The notes under the pieces are model-generated. The model was given only the letters and a program-made list of their open reading frames with translations. It made no database searches and was not told the origin of the DNA. From positions 2,416,001-2,480,000 of the forward strand of contig NZ_CP019724.1 of NCBI RefSeq assembly GCF_002005225.1: a stretch of DNA of 64,000 nucleotides, written 5' to 3'. Position 1 is the stretch's first letter. Each line of letters starts with the position of its first letter. A program made the translations under genes and the position numbers. This document shows positions 54,501-64,000 of the stretch, piece after piece. This DNA comes from Streptomyces pactum. Lineage in GTDB: Bacteria; Actinomycetota; Actinomycetes; Streptomycetales; Streptomycetaceae.

Positions 54501-56993
54501 CTGCTCGGCGAAGGACGACAACTGGTCCACCATCGTGTTGACGGTGGTGACGAGCTCGAGGATCTCGCCCTTGGCGTCGACGGTGATCTTCTTCGACAGG
54601 TCGCCCTTGGCCACGGCGGTCGTGACCTCGGCGATGTTGCGCACCTGCATGGTCAGGTTGTTGGCCATGCCGTTCACGGACTGCGTGAGGTCCTTCCAGG
54701 TGCCGGAGACCCCCTGCACCTCCGCCTGGCCGCCGAGGATGCCCTCGGTGCCCACCTCACGGGCCACCCTGGTGACCTCCTGGGCGAACGACGACAACTG
54801 GTCCACCATCGTGTTCAGGGTGTTCTTCAGCTCCAGGATCTCCCCGCGCGCGTCCACGGTGATCTTCTGGGACAGGTCACCGCGGGCCACCGCCGTCGCG
54901 ACCTGCGCGATGTTGCGCACCTGCGCGGTCAGGTTCCCGGCCATGCCGTTCACGGAGTCGGTCAGATCGCGCCACACACCGGCGACGCCGGGCACCTGGG
55001 CCTGACCGCCGAGGCGGCCCTCCGTGCCCACCTCGCGGGCGACCCGGGTGACCTGCTCGGCGAAGGCGGAGAGCTGGTCGACCATCGTGTTGATGGTGTT
55101 CTTCAGCTCCAGGATCTCGCCGCGGGCGTCGACGTCGATCTTCTGCGACAGGTCACCCCGCGCCACGGCCGTCGTCACCTGGGCGATCTGCCGCACCTGG
55201 GAGGTCAGATTGCCCGCCATGAAGTTGACGGAGTCCGTCAGCTCCTTCCAGGTCCCCGACACCCCGTCGACGCGCGCCTGACCGCCGAGGCGGCCCTCCG
55301 TGCCCACGTCCCGGGCCATCCGGGTCACCTGGTCGGCGAAGCTGGAAAGCTGGTCCACCATCGTGTTCACGGTGTTCTTGAGCTGGAGCATCTCACCGGA
55401 GACGTCCACCGTGACCTTCTGCGACAGGTCGCCGTTGGCCACCGCCGTCGTCACCTGTGCGATGTTGCGCACCTGTCCGGTGAGGTTCCGGAACGCCGTG
55501 TTGACGGAGTCCGTGAGGTCCTTCCACGTACCCGCCGCACCCGGCACCTGGGCCTGACCGCCCAGCTCACCCTCGACCCCGACCTCACGAGCCACACGCG
55601 TGACCTCGGCACCGAAGCTCGACAACTGGTCCACCATCGTGTTCACGGTGTTCTTCAGCTCGAGCATCTCACCGGCCACGTCCACCGTGACCTTCTGCGA
55701 CAGGTCACCGCTGGCCACCGCCGTCGTCACCGCGGCGATGTCGCGCACCTGAGTGGTCAGGTTCCGGAAGACGGTGTTGACGGAGTCCGTCAGGTCCTTC
55801 CAGATCCCCGCCGCGCCCGGCACGTTCGCCTGGCCGCCGAGCTGCCCCTCGCCGCCGGTCTCGTTGGCGACGCGCGTGACCTCGTCCGCGAAGATGCGCA
55901 GCGTCTCGGTCATCTGGTTGATCGTCTCGGCGAGCTGCGCGACCTCCCCGCGGGCCGGCACCGTCACCTTCTTCGACAGGTCACCGTTGGCGACCGCCGT
56001 CGTCACATGGGAGATCTCACGCACCTGGGCCGTCAGGTTCCCGGCCATGGTGTTGACGGAGTCGGTGAGCTCCTTCCACACCCCGGCCACGCCCGGCACC
56101 TGGGCCTGTCCGCCCAGGGCCCCCTCGGTGCCCACCTCCCGGGCGACGCGCGTCACCTCGGAGGAGAACGCGGAGAGCTGGTCCACCATCGTGTTGACGG
56201 TGTTCTTCAGCTCCAGCATCTCGCCGGCCACGTGAACCGTGACCTTCCGGGACAGATCCCCCTTGGCCACCGCCGTCGTCACCAGCGCGATGTCCCGCAC
56301 CTGCGCGGTGAGCCGGTACGCCATCGTGTTGACGGAGTCCGTCAGGTCCTTCCACGAGCCGGACATGCCGCGCACCTGCGCCTGGCCGCCCAGTTTGCCC
56401 TCGGTACCGACCTCGCTGGCCACCCGGGTGACCTCGTCCGTGAACGTCGACAACTGGTCGACCAGGTTGTTCACGGTCCGCCCGACCTTCAGGAACTCAC
56501 CGCGCAGCGGATGCCCGGCGCCCTCCGCCGTCTGCGTCCGCAGCTCCATACGCGGCGACAGGTCACCGTCCGCCACCGCCGACAGCACCCGGCTGACCTC
56601 GGAGACGGGCCGCACGAGGTCGTCCACGAGCGCGTTCGAGTTGTCGATCGCGGTCGCCCAGGACCCCTCGCAGGCACCCGTCTCCAGCCGCTCCGTGAGT
56701 TTTCCCTCACGACCGACCATGCGCCGTACCCGGGCCAGCTCACCCGTGAGGTGGAGATTTCGGTCGGCGACCTCGTTGAAGACCGCCGCGATCTCCGCCA
56801 TCACGCCGTCGCCGGACACCGTGAGCCGTTTACGGAAGTTGCCCTCCCGCATGGCGACGAGGGCCGTCAGCAGCCGATTCAGCGCGGCCGTGTCCACGGT
56901 CGTGGTTCCGCCCCGCGTTTTGCCCTGGTTACTCAGGGACTGTCCGCCTTTCGCGCGCGCCTTAGTGCCCCGCGTCGCTGCGCCAGACTCCAC
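51516..56993 (-). CDS. osaA: Hybrid sensor histidine kinase OsaA with ten HAMP units
   Basis: An 1825-residue cytoplasmic hybrid kinase with no membrane segment. Domains in order: an N-terminal region with a divergent HAMP; ten copies of a 92-residue HAMP unit (about 175-1100), each with a GGQA motif and VNTMVDQLS; a GAF domain (about 1120-1280); a coiled coil; HisKA with H1370 in SHELRTP; HATPase; a linker; and a receiver with D1755 (VVLMDIMMP). GTG 56993 follows GGGAGGGA and gives almost the same length as S. coelicolor OsaA. It should sense osmotic stress through the HAMP stack and phosphorylate OsaB. It is divergent from osaC. Confidence 0.93.
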   Translation of the reverse strand: MESGAATRGTKARAKGGQSLSNQGKTRGGTTTVDTAALNRLLTALVAMREGNFRKRLTVSGDGVMAEIAAVFNEVADRNLHLTGELARVRRMVGREGKLTERLETGACEGSWATAIDNSNALVDDLVRPVSEVSRVLSAVADGDLSPRMELRTQTAEGAGHPLRGEFLKVGRTVNNLVDQLSTFTDEVTRVASEVGTEGKLGGQAQVRGMSGSWKDLTDSVNTMAYRLTAQVRDIALVTTAVAKGDLSRKVTVHVAGEMLELKNTVNTMVDQLSAFSSEVTRVAREVGTEGALGGQAQVPGVAGVWKELTDSVNTMAGNLTAQVREISHVTTAVANGDLSKKVTVPARGEVAQLAETINQMTETLRIFADEVTRVANETGGEGQLGGQANVPGAAGIWKDLTDSVNTVFRNLTTQVRDIAAVTTAVASGDLSQKVTVDVAGEMLELKNTVNTMVDQLSSFGAEVTRVAREVGVEGELGGQAQVPGAAGTWKDLTDSVNTAFRNLTGQVRNIAQVTTAVANGDLSQKVTVDVSGEMLQLKNTVNTMVDQLSSFADQVTRMARDVGTEGRLGGQARVDGVSGTWKELTDSVNFMAGNLTSQVRQIAQVTTAVARGDLSQKIDVDARGEILELKNTINTMVDQLSAFAEQVTRVAREVGTEGRLGGQAQVPGVAGVWRDLTDSVNGMAGNLTAQVRNIAQVATAVARGDLSQKITVDARGEILELKNTLNTMVDQLSSFAQEVTRVAREVGTEGILGGQAEVQGVSGTWKDLTQSVNGMANNLTMQVRNIAEVTTAVAKGDLSKKITVDAKGEILELVTTVNTMVDQLSSFAEQVTRVAREVGTEGILGGQAHVPGVVGIWKDLSDNVNLMAKNLTVQVRNISQVAAAVANGDLTRTVTIEARGEVAQLADTFNTMVKTLSSFADQVTKVAREVGTDGILGGQAHVPGVAGTWKDLTESVNQMASNLTGQVRNIAMVTTAIAKGDLTKKIDIDARGEILELKTTINTMVDQLSSFAEEVTRVAREVGTEGQLGGQARVRDVDGTWRDLTESVNEMAGNLTRQVRAIARVATAVTRGDLNLKIDVDASGEISELQDYINKMIANLRDTTIANKEQDWLKGNLARISALMQGRRDLQDVASLIMSELTPVVSAQHGAFFLAMPHVDGQEQAGADEEEYELRMLGSYGYSMGSMPTSFRPGEALVGTAAQEKRTILVENAPSGYLKISSGLGEAPPAQVIVLPVLFEGQVLGVIELASFTPFTQIQKDFLNQIAEMIATSVNTISVNTKTEVLLKQSQELTEQLRDRSEELEQRQKALQSSNAELEEKAELLAQQNRDIEVKNTEIEEARQVLEERAEQLAVSMRYKSEFLANMSHELRTPLNSLLILAKLLADNADANLSPKQVEFAETIHGAGSDLLQLINDILDLSKVEAGKMDVSPTRIALVQLVDYVEATFRPLTAEKGLDLSVRVSPELPATLHTDEQRLLQVLRNLLSNAVKFTDSGAVELVIRPARDDVPQAIREQLLEAGSMTDPDADLIAFSVSDTGIGIAASKMRVIFEAFKQADGTTSRKYGGTGLGLSISREIAQLLGGEIHAQSEPGRGSTFTLYLPLHPSELPAHGYQQPLPALEPGGVLASPGALTELSGAQTEPPAEVTSYQDSQNGAAALFRRRRRAAAETEARDRLAAQEQRSAAEQEETPPNRGIRFGGQKVLIVDDDIRNVFALTSVLEQHGLSVLYAENGREGIEVLEQHEDVAVVLMDIMMPEMDGYATTTAIRRMPQFAGLPIIALTAKAMKGDREKAIESGASDYVTKPVDPDHLLTVMQQWMRQE
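53690..56460 (-). repeat. Ten-copy 276-bp tandem repeat inside osaA
   Basis: A landmark starting GCCTGACCGCC or close variants recurs on the plus strand at about 53898, 54172, 54450, 54724, 55000, 55276, 55552, 55828, 56104 and 56380, a constant spacing of 276 bp. Each unit codes for one HAMP domain. Similarity between units is high enough for unequal crossing-over. Confidence 0.9.
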
Positions 56994-57386
56994 TGTGTCC
57001 CTCCCGCAGGGGTCGACCGTTACCGCTGTGCCCGGCCGCCACCACTCGGCGAACCGGTTACTGCCGCGTACATTCTGTGCTGCCACACGATCCGGACCGG
57101 CTGGTCCGACCGCTTCCGGGCTGCTGCCCGTCGCACATGGTGCGCATTCAACCTGCCCGGACCTTCATAAGAAGCTTGCCCAGTGTTTCACCCCGGCCGA
57201 ACCAGGCCATAACAGTTCGGCAGCTTCGCACATCGTCCGCACACCCTCTGGGCGGAAACACTGCAGACCGGCATCCGCAGCGACGGCGAAGGTAAGTAAC
57301 CTTGCATGCGGCTGTCCAGCCGTGCCGGTCTGTCCGGCCTGGGCGGTGGCACGGAGACGAGCGGGCATCGGAGGGGCGGCCGGAAC
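56994..57386. other. Divergent promoter region of osaA and osaC
   Basis: These 393 bp separate divergent osaA and osaC. I searched by eye for a SigB-type promoter (GTTTAC and GGGTAC) expected for osmotic genes and saw none that was properly spaced. No gene is evident, although the osaC frame can be extended to ATG 57306. Confidence 0.5.
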
Positions 57387-60137
57387 ATGACCACCGGACT
57401 GATCCCGGGGGAGCAGCCCCCGGATCCCGGGCCGACGGGTGGACTGCCGCAGCAGCGGCGCGAGCCGGTCGGCCATGGGGCCGTGCACGGGGAGAGAGGG
57501 TCGAGGAGTTCTGTGATCACCGCGCGCGCGGCCGCCAGCTTCGAGCCCGTCGGACGATCGGTGGCGAGCGCCCGGTCCTTCGTCCGGGACACGCTTCAGG
57601 GCTGGGGCCAGGCCGACATCGTCGACGACGCCGTGGTGCTCACCAGCGAACTGGTGACCAACGCCGTGGTGCATGCCGGCACCACCGCCGACGTCGTGTG
57701 CCTGCGCAGCGACGACGGCGTGCGGATCGAGGTGGCCGACCACTACCCGGAGCGCGAGGTCCCCCTCCAGGGCTCCCCCGCCACCATGGGCAGCCTCGAC
57801 CGCGAGGGCGGCCGCGGCCTCCAACTGTGCGCGGCCCTGGCCGACCGGTGGGGCGTGGAGTACACGCCCACGCTGAAGAACGTCTGGTTCCACCTCCACC
57901 TCCCGGAGCGCCCGGTCGGCACCCGCGCCGCCGGCCCCTCCCTCCCGGTCGACGTGCTCCCCCTCGCCGACGCCCGCGTCCGCGTCGCCGTCGTCCAGAT
58001 CGACCGCACCGGCGCCGTCACGTCCTGGAACGAGGACGCCGAGGAACTCTTCGGCTACCCCGCCGACCAGGTCATCGGCAAGCCGCTCACCGACCTCGCC
58101 GCCTGGCCCCAGACGCCGGGCACCAACACCGGTATCGCCGAGGCGCTCCAACTCTCCCGCTGGGAGGGCAGCTACGGCATGAGGGGAGCCAACGGCCGCA
58201 TCACCCCGGTCTACGCCTCCCACCTCCGCGTCCGCGACGCCGGCGGCGAACCCTCCACGGTCTGCCTCCTGGTCCGGGACGACGAACGCGCCGTCCTGCA
58301 GACCCCGTTGCGCGCGCCGGCCTCCGACTCCTCCTCCTCCGAAAGCCAGAGCGCCGATCCCTTCGAGGTCTTCATCGGCTCCCCCGCCCCGGACGACCTC
58401 GACGGGCTCCTCCAGCGCACGGTCGAACGCGCCCGCGACATGCTCGACGCCGACGCCGCCTTCCTCCTCCTGGCGACCGACGACGAAACGGAGTTGGAGG
58501 TCCGCGCGTCCACGGGCCTGCCCTCCGCCCGCCAGCGCTTCGCCCGCGTCCCCGTCGAGGCCGGCCCCGGCCGCTACGGCTCCGCCCGCATGCCCGCCGT
58601 CCACGACGACCTCGCGGTGGTCCCCGGTGCCGTCCCGCTGCTGAACGGCACCGGTATGCGCTCGGTCGTCACCGTCCCCCTCAAGGTCGAGGGCCGCCTC
58701 ACCGGCTCCCTCGGCGTCGCGGCCGAGTCCGCCGGCCGGTACTCCAACGAGGAGGCCCTGCGCCTCCAGTTCGCCGCCGACCGCATCGCCCTGGCCGTCG
58801 AGTCGGCCCGCCTGGGCGAGCTGGAGCGCCTGCGCCGCGGCTCCCTCAGCTTCCTCGTCGAGGCCTCCGACCTCCTCGCCGGCACCCTGGACCGCGACCA
58901 GACCCTGGCCCTGATGGCCCAGATGACGGTCCCCACCCTGGCCACCTGGTGCGCCGTCTACACGATCGCCGACCAGGCCTCGGACCCGTACCTCTCCTAC
59001 GTCCTGCACGAGGACGAGGAGCTCATCGACGGCATCAAGTCCCTGCTGTCCAAGATCGCCCCGCCCGACCCGGTCCCGTCCCCGGGCGCCCGCGTCTGGA
59101 CGGCTCCCGGCGAGCTGGCACACCAGGCGGCGCTGCGTACCTCCATGCGCGACCTGGGCCTCAGCGGCGGTCCCACGCCCCCGCTACGCTCCGGCATCGG
59201 CCCGACCCTGACCACCGCCTCCGCGGTGGGCGGCGAGACCGTGGTCCTCCCGTTGGTCGCCCGCAACCGCGTCATCGGCATGCTCACGCTCGGCAAACCC
59301 ACCGACGAGCACTTCCGCCAGGAGATCCTGGAGCTGGCCGAGGACCTGTCCCGCCGTGCCGCGCTGGCTCTGGACAACGCCCGCCTCTACTCGGAGCGGA
59401 CGGCCATCAGCCAGTCCCTCCAGCGCAGCCTGCTGCCGCCCGAGCTCCCCCTGATCGACGGCGTCGAAGTCGAGGTCATCTACCGCGCGGCCGGTGAGGG
59501 CAACGAGGTCGGCGGCGACTTCTACGACCTGTTCCCCATCAGTGACGGCGCCTACGGCTTCGCCATCGGCGACGTCTGCGGTACGGGCCCGAACGCGGCG
59601 GCCGTAACGGGCCTGGCCCGGCACGCCCTGCGTCTGCTGGCCCGCGAGGGCCTCAGCGGCCCGGCTGTCCTGGAGCGCCTCAACTCGGCCATCCTCGACG
59701 AGGGCGCCCGCAGCCGCTTCCTCACGCTGCTGTACGGCGAGATGCGTCCGCAGGAGGACGGCAGCGCCGAGTTGAAGGTGGTCTGCGCGGGCCACCCGCT
59801 CCCGCTCCGTCTGCGTCAGGACGGCACGGTCGAACCGGCGGCGGAGCCGCAGCCCCTCCTCGGCGTCATCGAGGACCTGGAGCTGTACGAGGAGACGGTC
59901 ACCCTCGACCCGGGCGACGTCCTGCTCTGTGTCACGGACGGCGTGACCGAACGCCGCGAGGGCACGCGCATGCTGGGCGACGACGGCCTCGCCGACGTCC
60001 TCACCACGTGCACGGGCCTGACGGCCGGCGCGGTGGCGGCCCGCATCATGCGCGCGGTCGAGCGCTTCGCGTCGGACGCCCCGTCCGACGACATGGCGAT
60101 CCTCGCGATGCGCGTCCCTGAGCCGCACACGGACTGA
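57387..60137 (+). CDS. osaC: OsaC-like multidomain phosphatase and anti-sigma-factor-type protein
   Basis: A 916-residue cytoplasmic regulator. Domains in order: RsbW-like HATPase (about 40-150; [22 protein letters not shown]), PAS (about 190-290), two GAF domains (about 310-470 and 480-640), and a C-terminal SpoIIE-type PP2C phosphatase (about 660-910; [28 protein letters not shown]). It matches S. coelicolor OsaC, which is required to return SigB to normal after osmotic stress (from memory). ATG 57387 has GGAGGGG ten bases upstream; ATG 57306 would add 27 residues and cannot be excluded. Confidence 0.9.
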   Translation: MTTGLIPGEQPPDPGPTGGLPQQRREPVGHGAVHGERGSRSSVITARAAASFEPVGRSVASARSFVRDTLQGWGQADIVDDAVVLTSELVTNAVVHAGTTADVVCLRSDDGVRIEVADHYPEREVPLQGSPATMGSLDREGGRGLQLCAALADRWGVEYTPTLKNVWFHLHLPERPVGTRAAGPSLPVDVLPLADARVRVAVVQIDRTGAVTSWNEDAEELFGYPADQVIGKPLTDLAAWPQTPGTNTGIAEALQLSRWEGSYGMRGANGRITPVYASHLRVRDAGGEPSTVCLLVRDDERAVLQTPLRAPASDSSSSESQSADPFEVFIGSPAPDDLDGLLQRTVERARDMLDADAAFLLLATDDETELEVRASTGLPSARQRFARVPVEAGPGRYGSARMPAVHDDLAVVPGAVPLLNGTGMRSVVTVPLKVEGRLTGSLGVAAESAGRYSNEEALRLQFAADRIALAVESARLGELERLRRGSLSFLVEASDLLAGTLDRDQTLALMAQMTVPTLATWCAVYTIADQASDPYLSYVLHEDEELIDGIKSLLSKIAPPDPVPSPGARVWTAPGELAHQAALRTSMRDLGLSGGPTPPLRSGIGPTLTTASAVGGETVVLPLVARNRVIGMLTLGKPTDEHFRQEILELAEDLSRRAALALDNARLYSERTAISQSLQRSLLPPELPLIDGVEVEVIYRAAGEGNEVGGDFYDLFPISDGAYGFAIGDVCGTGPNAAAVTGLARHALRLLAREGLSGPAVLERLNSAILDEGARSRFLTLLYGEMRPQEDGSAELKVVCAGHPLPLRLRQDGTVEPAAEPQPLLGVIEDLELYEETVTLDPGDVLLCVTDGVTERREGTRMLGDDGLADVLTTCTGLTAGAVAARIMRAVERFASDAPSDDMAILAMRVPEPHTD

Positions 60138-60158
60138 CGCGCCGGACCAGGGCATGCG

Positions 60159-60188
60159 AAAGGCCCCGCCCAATCGGGCGGGGCCTTT
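60159..60188 (+). terminator. Terminator of osaC
   Basis: A perfect 13-bp stem (60159-60171 with 60176-60188, loop of four) ends in TTT. It also lies just downstream of the convergent tRNA gene and may serve both. Confidence 0.85.
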
Positions 60189-60193
60189 CGCGG

Positions 60194-60269
60194 TGGAGCC
60201 CCCAAACGGAATCGAACCGTTGACCTTCTCCTTACCATGGAGACGCTCTGCCGACTGAGCTATAGGGGC
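60194..60269 (-). tRNA. tRNA-Thr (GGT anticodon)
   Basis: A 76-nt tRNA with CCA encoded. The acceptor stem pairs GCCCCTA with TGGGGGC; the anticodon loop ATGGTAA carries GGT, reading ACC codons; the T arm is AACGG-TTCGATT-CCGTT. The D arm is GCTC-AGTCGGCA-GAGC. Confidence 0.96.
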
Positions 60270-60346
60270 CGGTCGCTTTCGAGGATTCCCTCGCGGCAAC
60301 GGGATAGATCATACCCCGAACAGACCGGTGCTCCCAACCACGGCTT

Positions 60347-61024
60347 TCAGAAGGCCGGCTGCAGAAGGCCTCCCAGGGCATTGCAGGCGGACACGATCCG
60401 CTGCATGTCCCGCTTGGTCAACGAGGCGTCGACGGGCAGCGCGAGAGTCTCGTCGGCGGCCCGCTCCGTCTCCGGCAAGGACACGCACCGCCGGAATCCG
60501 GGCATCCTGTGCACGGGCGTCTTCACCGGCACCCGGCACTCGACTCCCCTCACCCTCACGGCGCGGGCGAACGCGTCACGATCCGGCCGACCGTTGCCCG
60601 GCACCCGCACCACGTACTGCTGGTACGTGTGCCCCTCGCCCCAGTCCGGGGTACGCACGCCCCTCAACTTCCCGTCGAGATAGGCCGCCCGCTGCCTGCG
60701 CTGCGCCGTCTCGTCGTACGGCATCTCGGACTCGCCCTGCTCCAGCACGAGCAGTCCGTGCCGCTGCCCGACACCGTGCAGCGGCCTCATGTCCGCCGGC
60801 CGCCCGAACCGGTGTACGGCGACCACGGCCGCGGTACGGGACGTCAGCGCCGCCTCCACGGAGGAGGCGTCCAGACAGTACGTATCCGGATCTATGTCGG
60901 CGAACACCGGCAACGCGCCGACCAAGGCCACGGCCTCGGCGAGTTCCACGTTCCCGAAGGCAGGTACGACGACCTCGTCGCCGACTCCTATGCCGGCGGC
61001 CCTGAGCATTGCTGCAGTACCCAT
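60347..61024 (-). CDS. Shortened DegT/DnrJ-type aminotransferase-like protein lacking the PLP lysine
   Basis: A 225-residue protein homologous to parts of DegT/DnrJ/EryC1 sugar aminotransferases. It begins at the point that in full-length members reads SGTAAL (here MGTAAMLRAAGIGVGDEVVVPAF), keeps VHRFGRPADMRPL, but the segment that should hold the PLP-binding Lys is missing: LLVLEQGES runs on to the C-terminal region (EGHTYQQYVVRVP, VECRVPVKTPVHRMPGF, LALPVDASLT). The Asp of the VIEDAA motif is replaced too. About 55 N-terminal and 75 internal residues are lost. It is a pseudoenzyme or decaying gene. No ribosome-binding site is seen. It lies behind the rRNA terminator. Confidence 0.7.
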   Translation of the reverse strand: MGTAAMLRAAGIGVGDEVVVPAFGNVELAEAVALVGALPVFADIDPDTYCLDASSVEAALTSRTAAVVAVHRFGRPADMRPLHGVGQRHGLLVLEQGESEMPYDETAQRRQRAAYLDGKLRGVRTPDWGEGHTYQQYVVRVPGNGRPDRDAFARAVRVRGVECRVPVKTPVHRMPGFRRCVSLPETERAADETLALPVDASLTKRDMQRIVSACNALGGLLQPAF

Positions 61025-61070
61025 ACGAGTGATGGTCGTAGCGCAACGTGAACTTCAAGTGACGGAGAAC

Positions 61071-61115
61071 AAAAAAGGGTTGGACCCGAAACCGAAGCTC
61101 CGGGTCCAACCCTTT
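61071..61115 (-). terminator. Intrinsic terminator of the rRNA operon
   Basis: A perfect 15-bp stem (61074-61088 with 61101-61115, loop of twelve) is followed on the minus strand by a run of T. It lies just after the 5S gene and is a textbook rRNA operon terminator. Confidence 0.93.
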
Positions 61116-61124
61116 GAATGATTG

Positions 61125-61241
61125 TTCGGCGGCGTCCTACTCTCCCACAGGGTCCCCCCTGCAGTACCATCGGCGCTGTAAGGCTTAGCTTCCGGGTTCG
61201 AAATGTAACCGGGCGTTTCCCCTACGCTATGACCACCGAAA
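61125..61241 (-). rRNA. rrf: 5S ribosomal RNA
   Basis: The minus strand reads TTCGGTGGTCATAGCG at the 5' end and ends near GGACGCCGCCGAA, the typical streptomycete 5S. Internal sequence CCGATGGTACTGC is universal. Ends are approximate by a few bases. Confidence 0.95.
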
Positions 61242-61330
61242 CACTATGAAACAGACAACCAACCCGGTGACCAACACAGGTCTGATTGTTCGTGGTTTCA
61301 GAACCAACACAGTGGACGCGAGCAACTGAG

Positions 61331-64000
<2,670 letters not shown>

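Noticed and set aside
53690..56460. Regular 276-bp repeats as a possible CRISPR or satellite array
   Set aside because: The repeat is continuous coding sequence for HAMP domains with no spacers.
56994..57386. SigB promoter for osaC
   Set aside because: No properly spaced GTTTAC/GGGTAC pair could be seen, so it was not listed as a feature.

Overview
The window is very GC-rich and carries an rRNA operon end, ppGpp, osmosensing and glutamate-uptake genes typical of Streptomyces. Gene order matches, from memory, the Streptomyces coelicolor segment running roughly from SCO5746 to SCO5796, so this is conserved chromosomal core of a Streptomyces species. Functional names below rest on motifs read in the translations plus that remembered synteny; no search was run.

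Left part (1-16996). A 5'-truncated secreted serine protease meets hflX convergently. Then, mostly on the minus strand, come an M1 metallopeptidase, rshA (RelA/SpoT homologue), dapF, a small membrane protein, miaA, two small plus-strand proteins (one an MT0933-type antitoxin), a class III dioxygenase-like protein, miaB, a NarL-type two-component pair, a KhtT/KhtU-like K+/H+ antiporter pair and a MazG-like pyrophosphohydrolase.

Insertion (about 17038-18466). An IS110-family element sits between the divergent MazG-like and TAXI genes. Its transposase has an unusual XRE-like C-terminal tail. Its upstream non-coding region holds a 12-nt sequence equal to the deduced empty target site, and is a candidate bridge RNA. 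This is the most interesting object in the window.

Middle (18555-43366). A TAXI solute-binding protein precedes the glutamate system gluK-gluR and gluABCD. These are followed by an FAD monooxygenase, recX-recA with a LexA box, an orphan ribbon-helix-helix antitoxin, an AI-2E family permease, a DUF3046 protein, a toroid-like hypothetical protein, a coupled araC-azlC-azlD operon, a giant Lhr helicase with nei, an ArsR/AHSA1 pair whose operator covers the start codon, dps, and clgR.

Right part (43476-64000). A tightly packed minus-strand cell-cycle and translation block (rimO-pgsA-cinA, a RodZ-like protein, ftsK) leads to the osmoadaptation locus osaB, osaA (hybrid kinase with ten near-identical HAMP units) and divergent osaC. 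Beyond a tRNA-Thr lies an eroded DegT-type aminotransferase, then the 5S and the 3' part of the 23S rRNA, all on the minus strand.

The genes are otherwise ordinary housekeeping. Apart from the IS element there is no sign of recent transfer, and no CRISPR array, prophage or biosynthetic cluster is visible.
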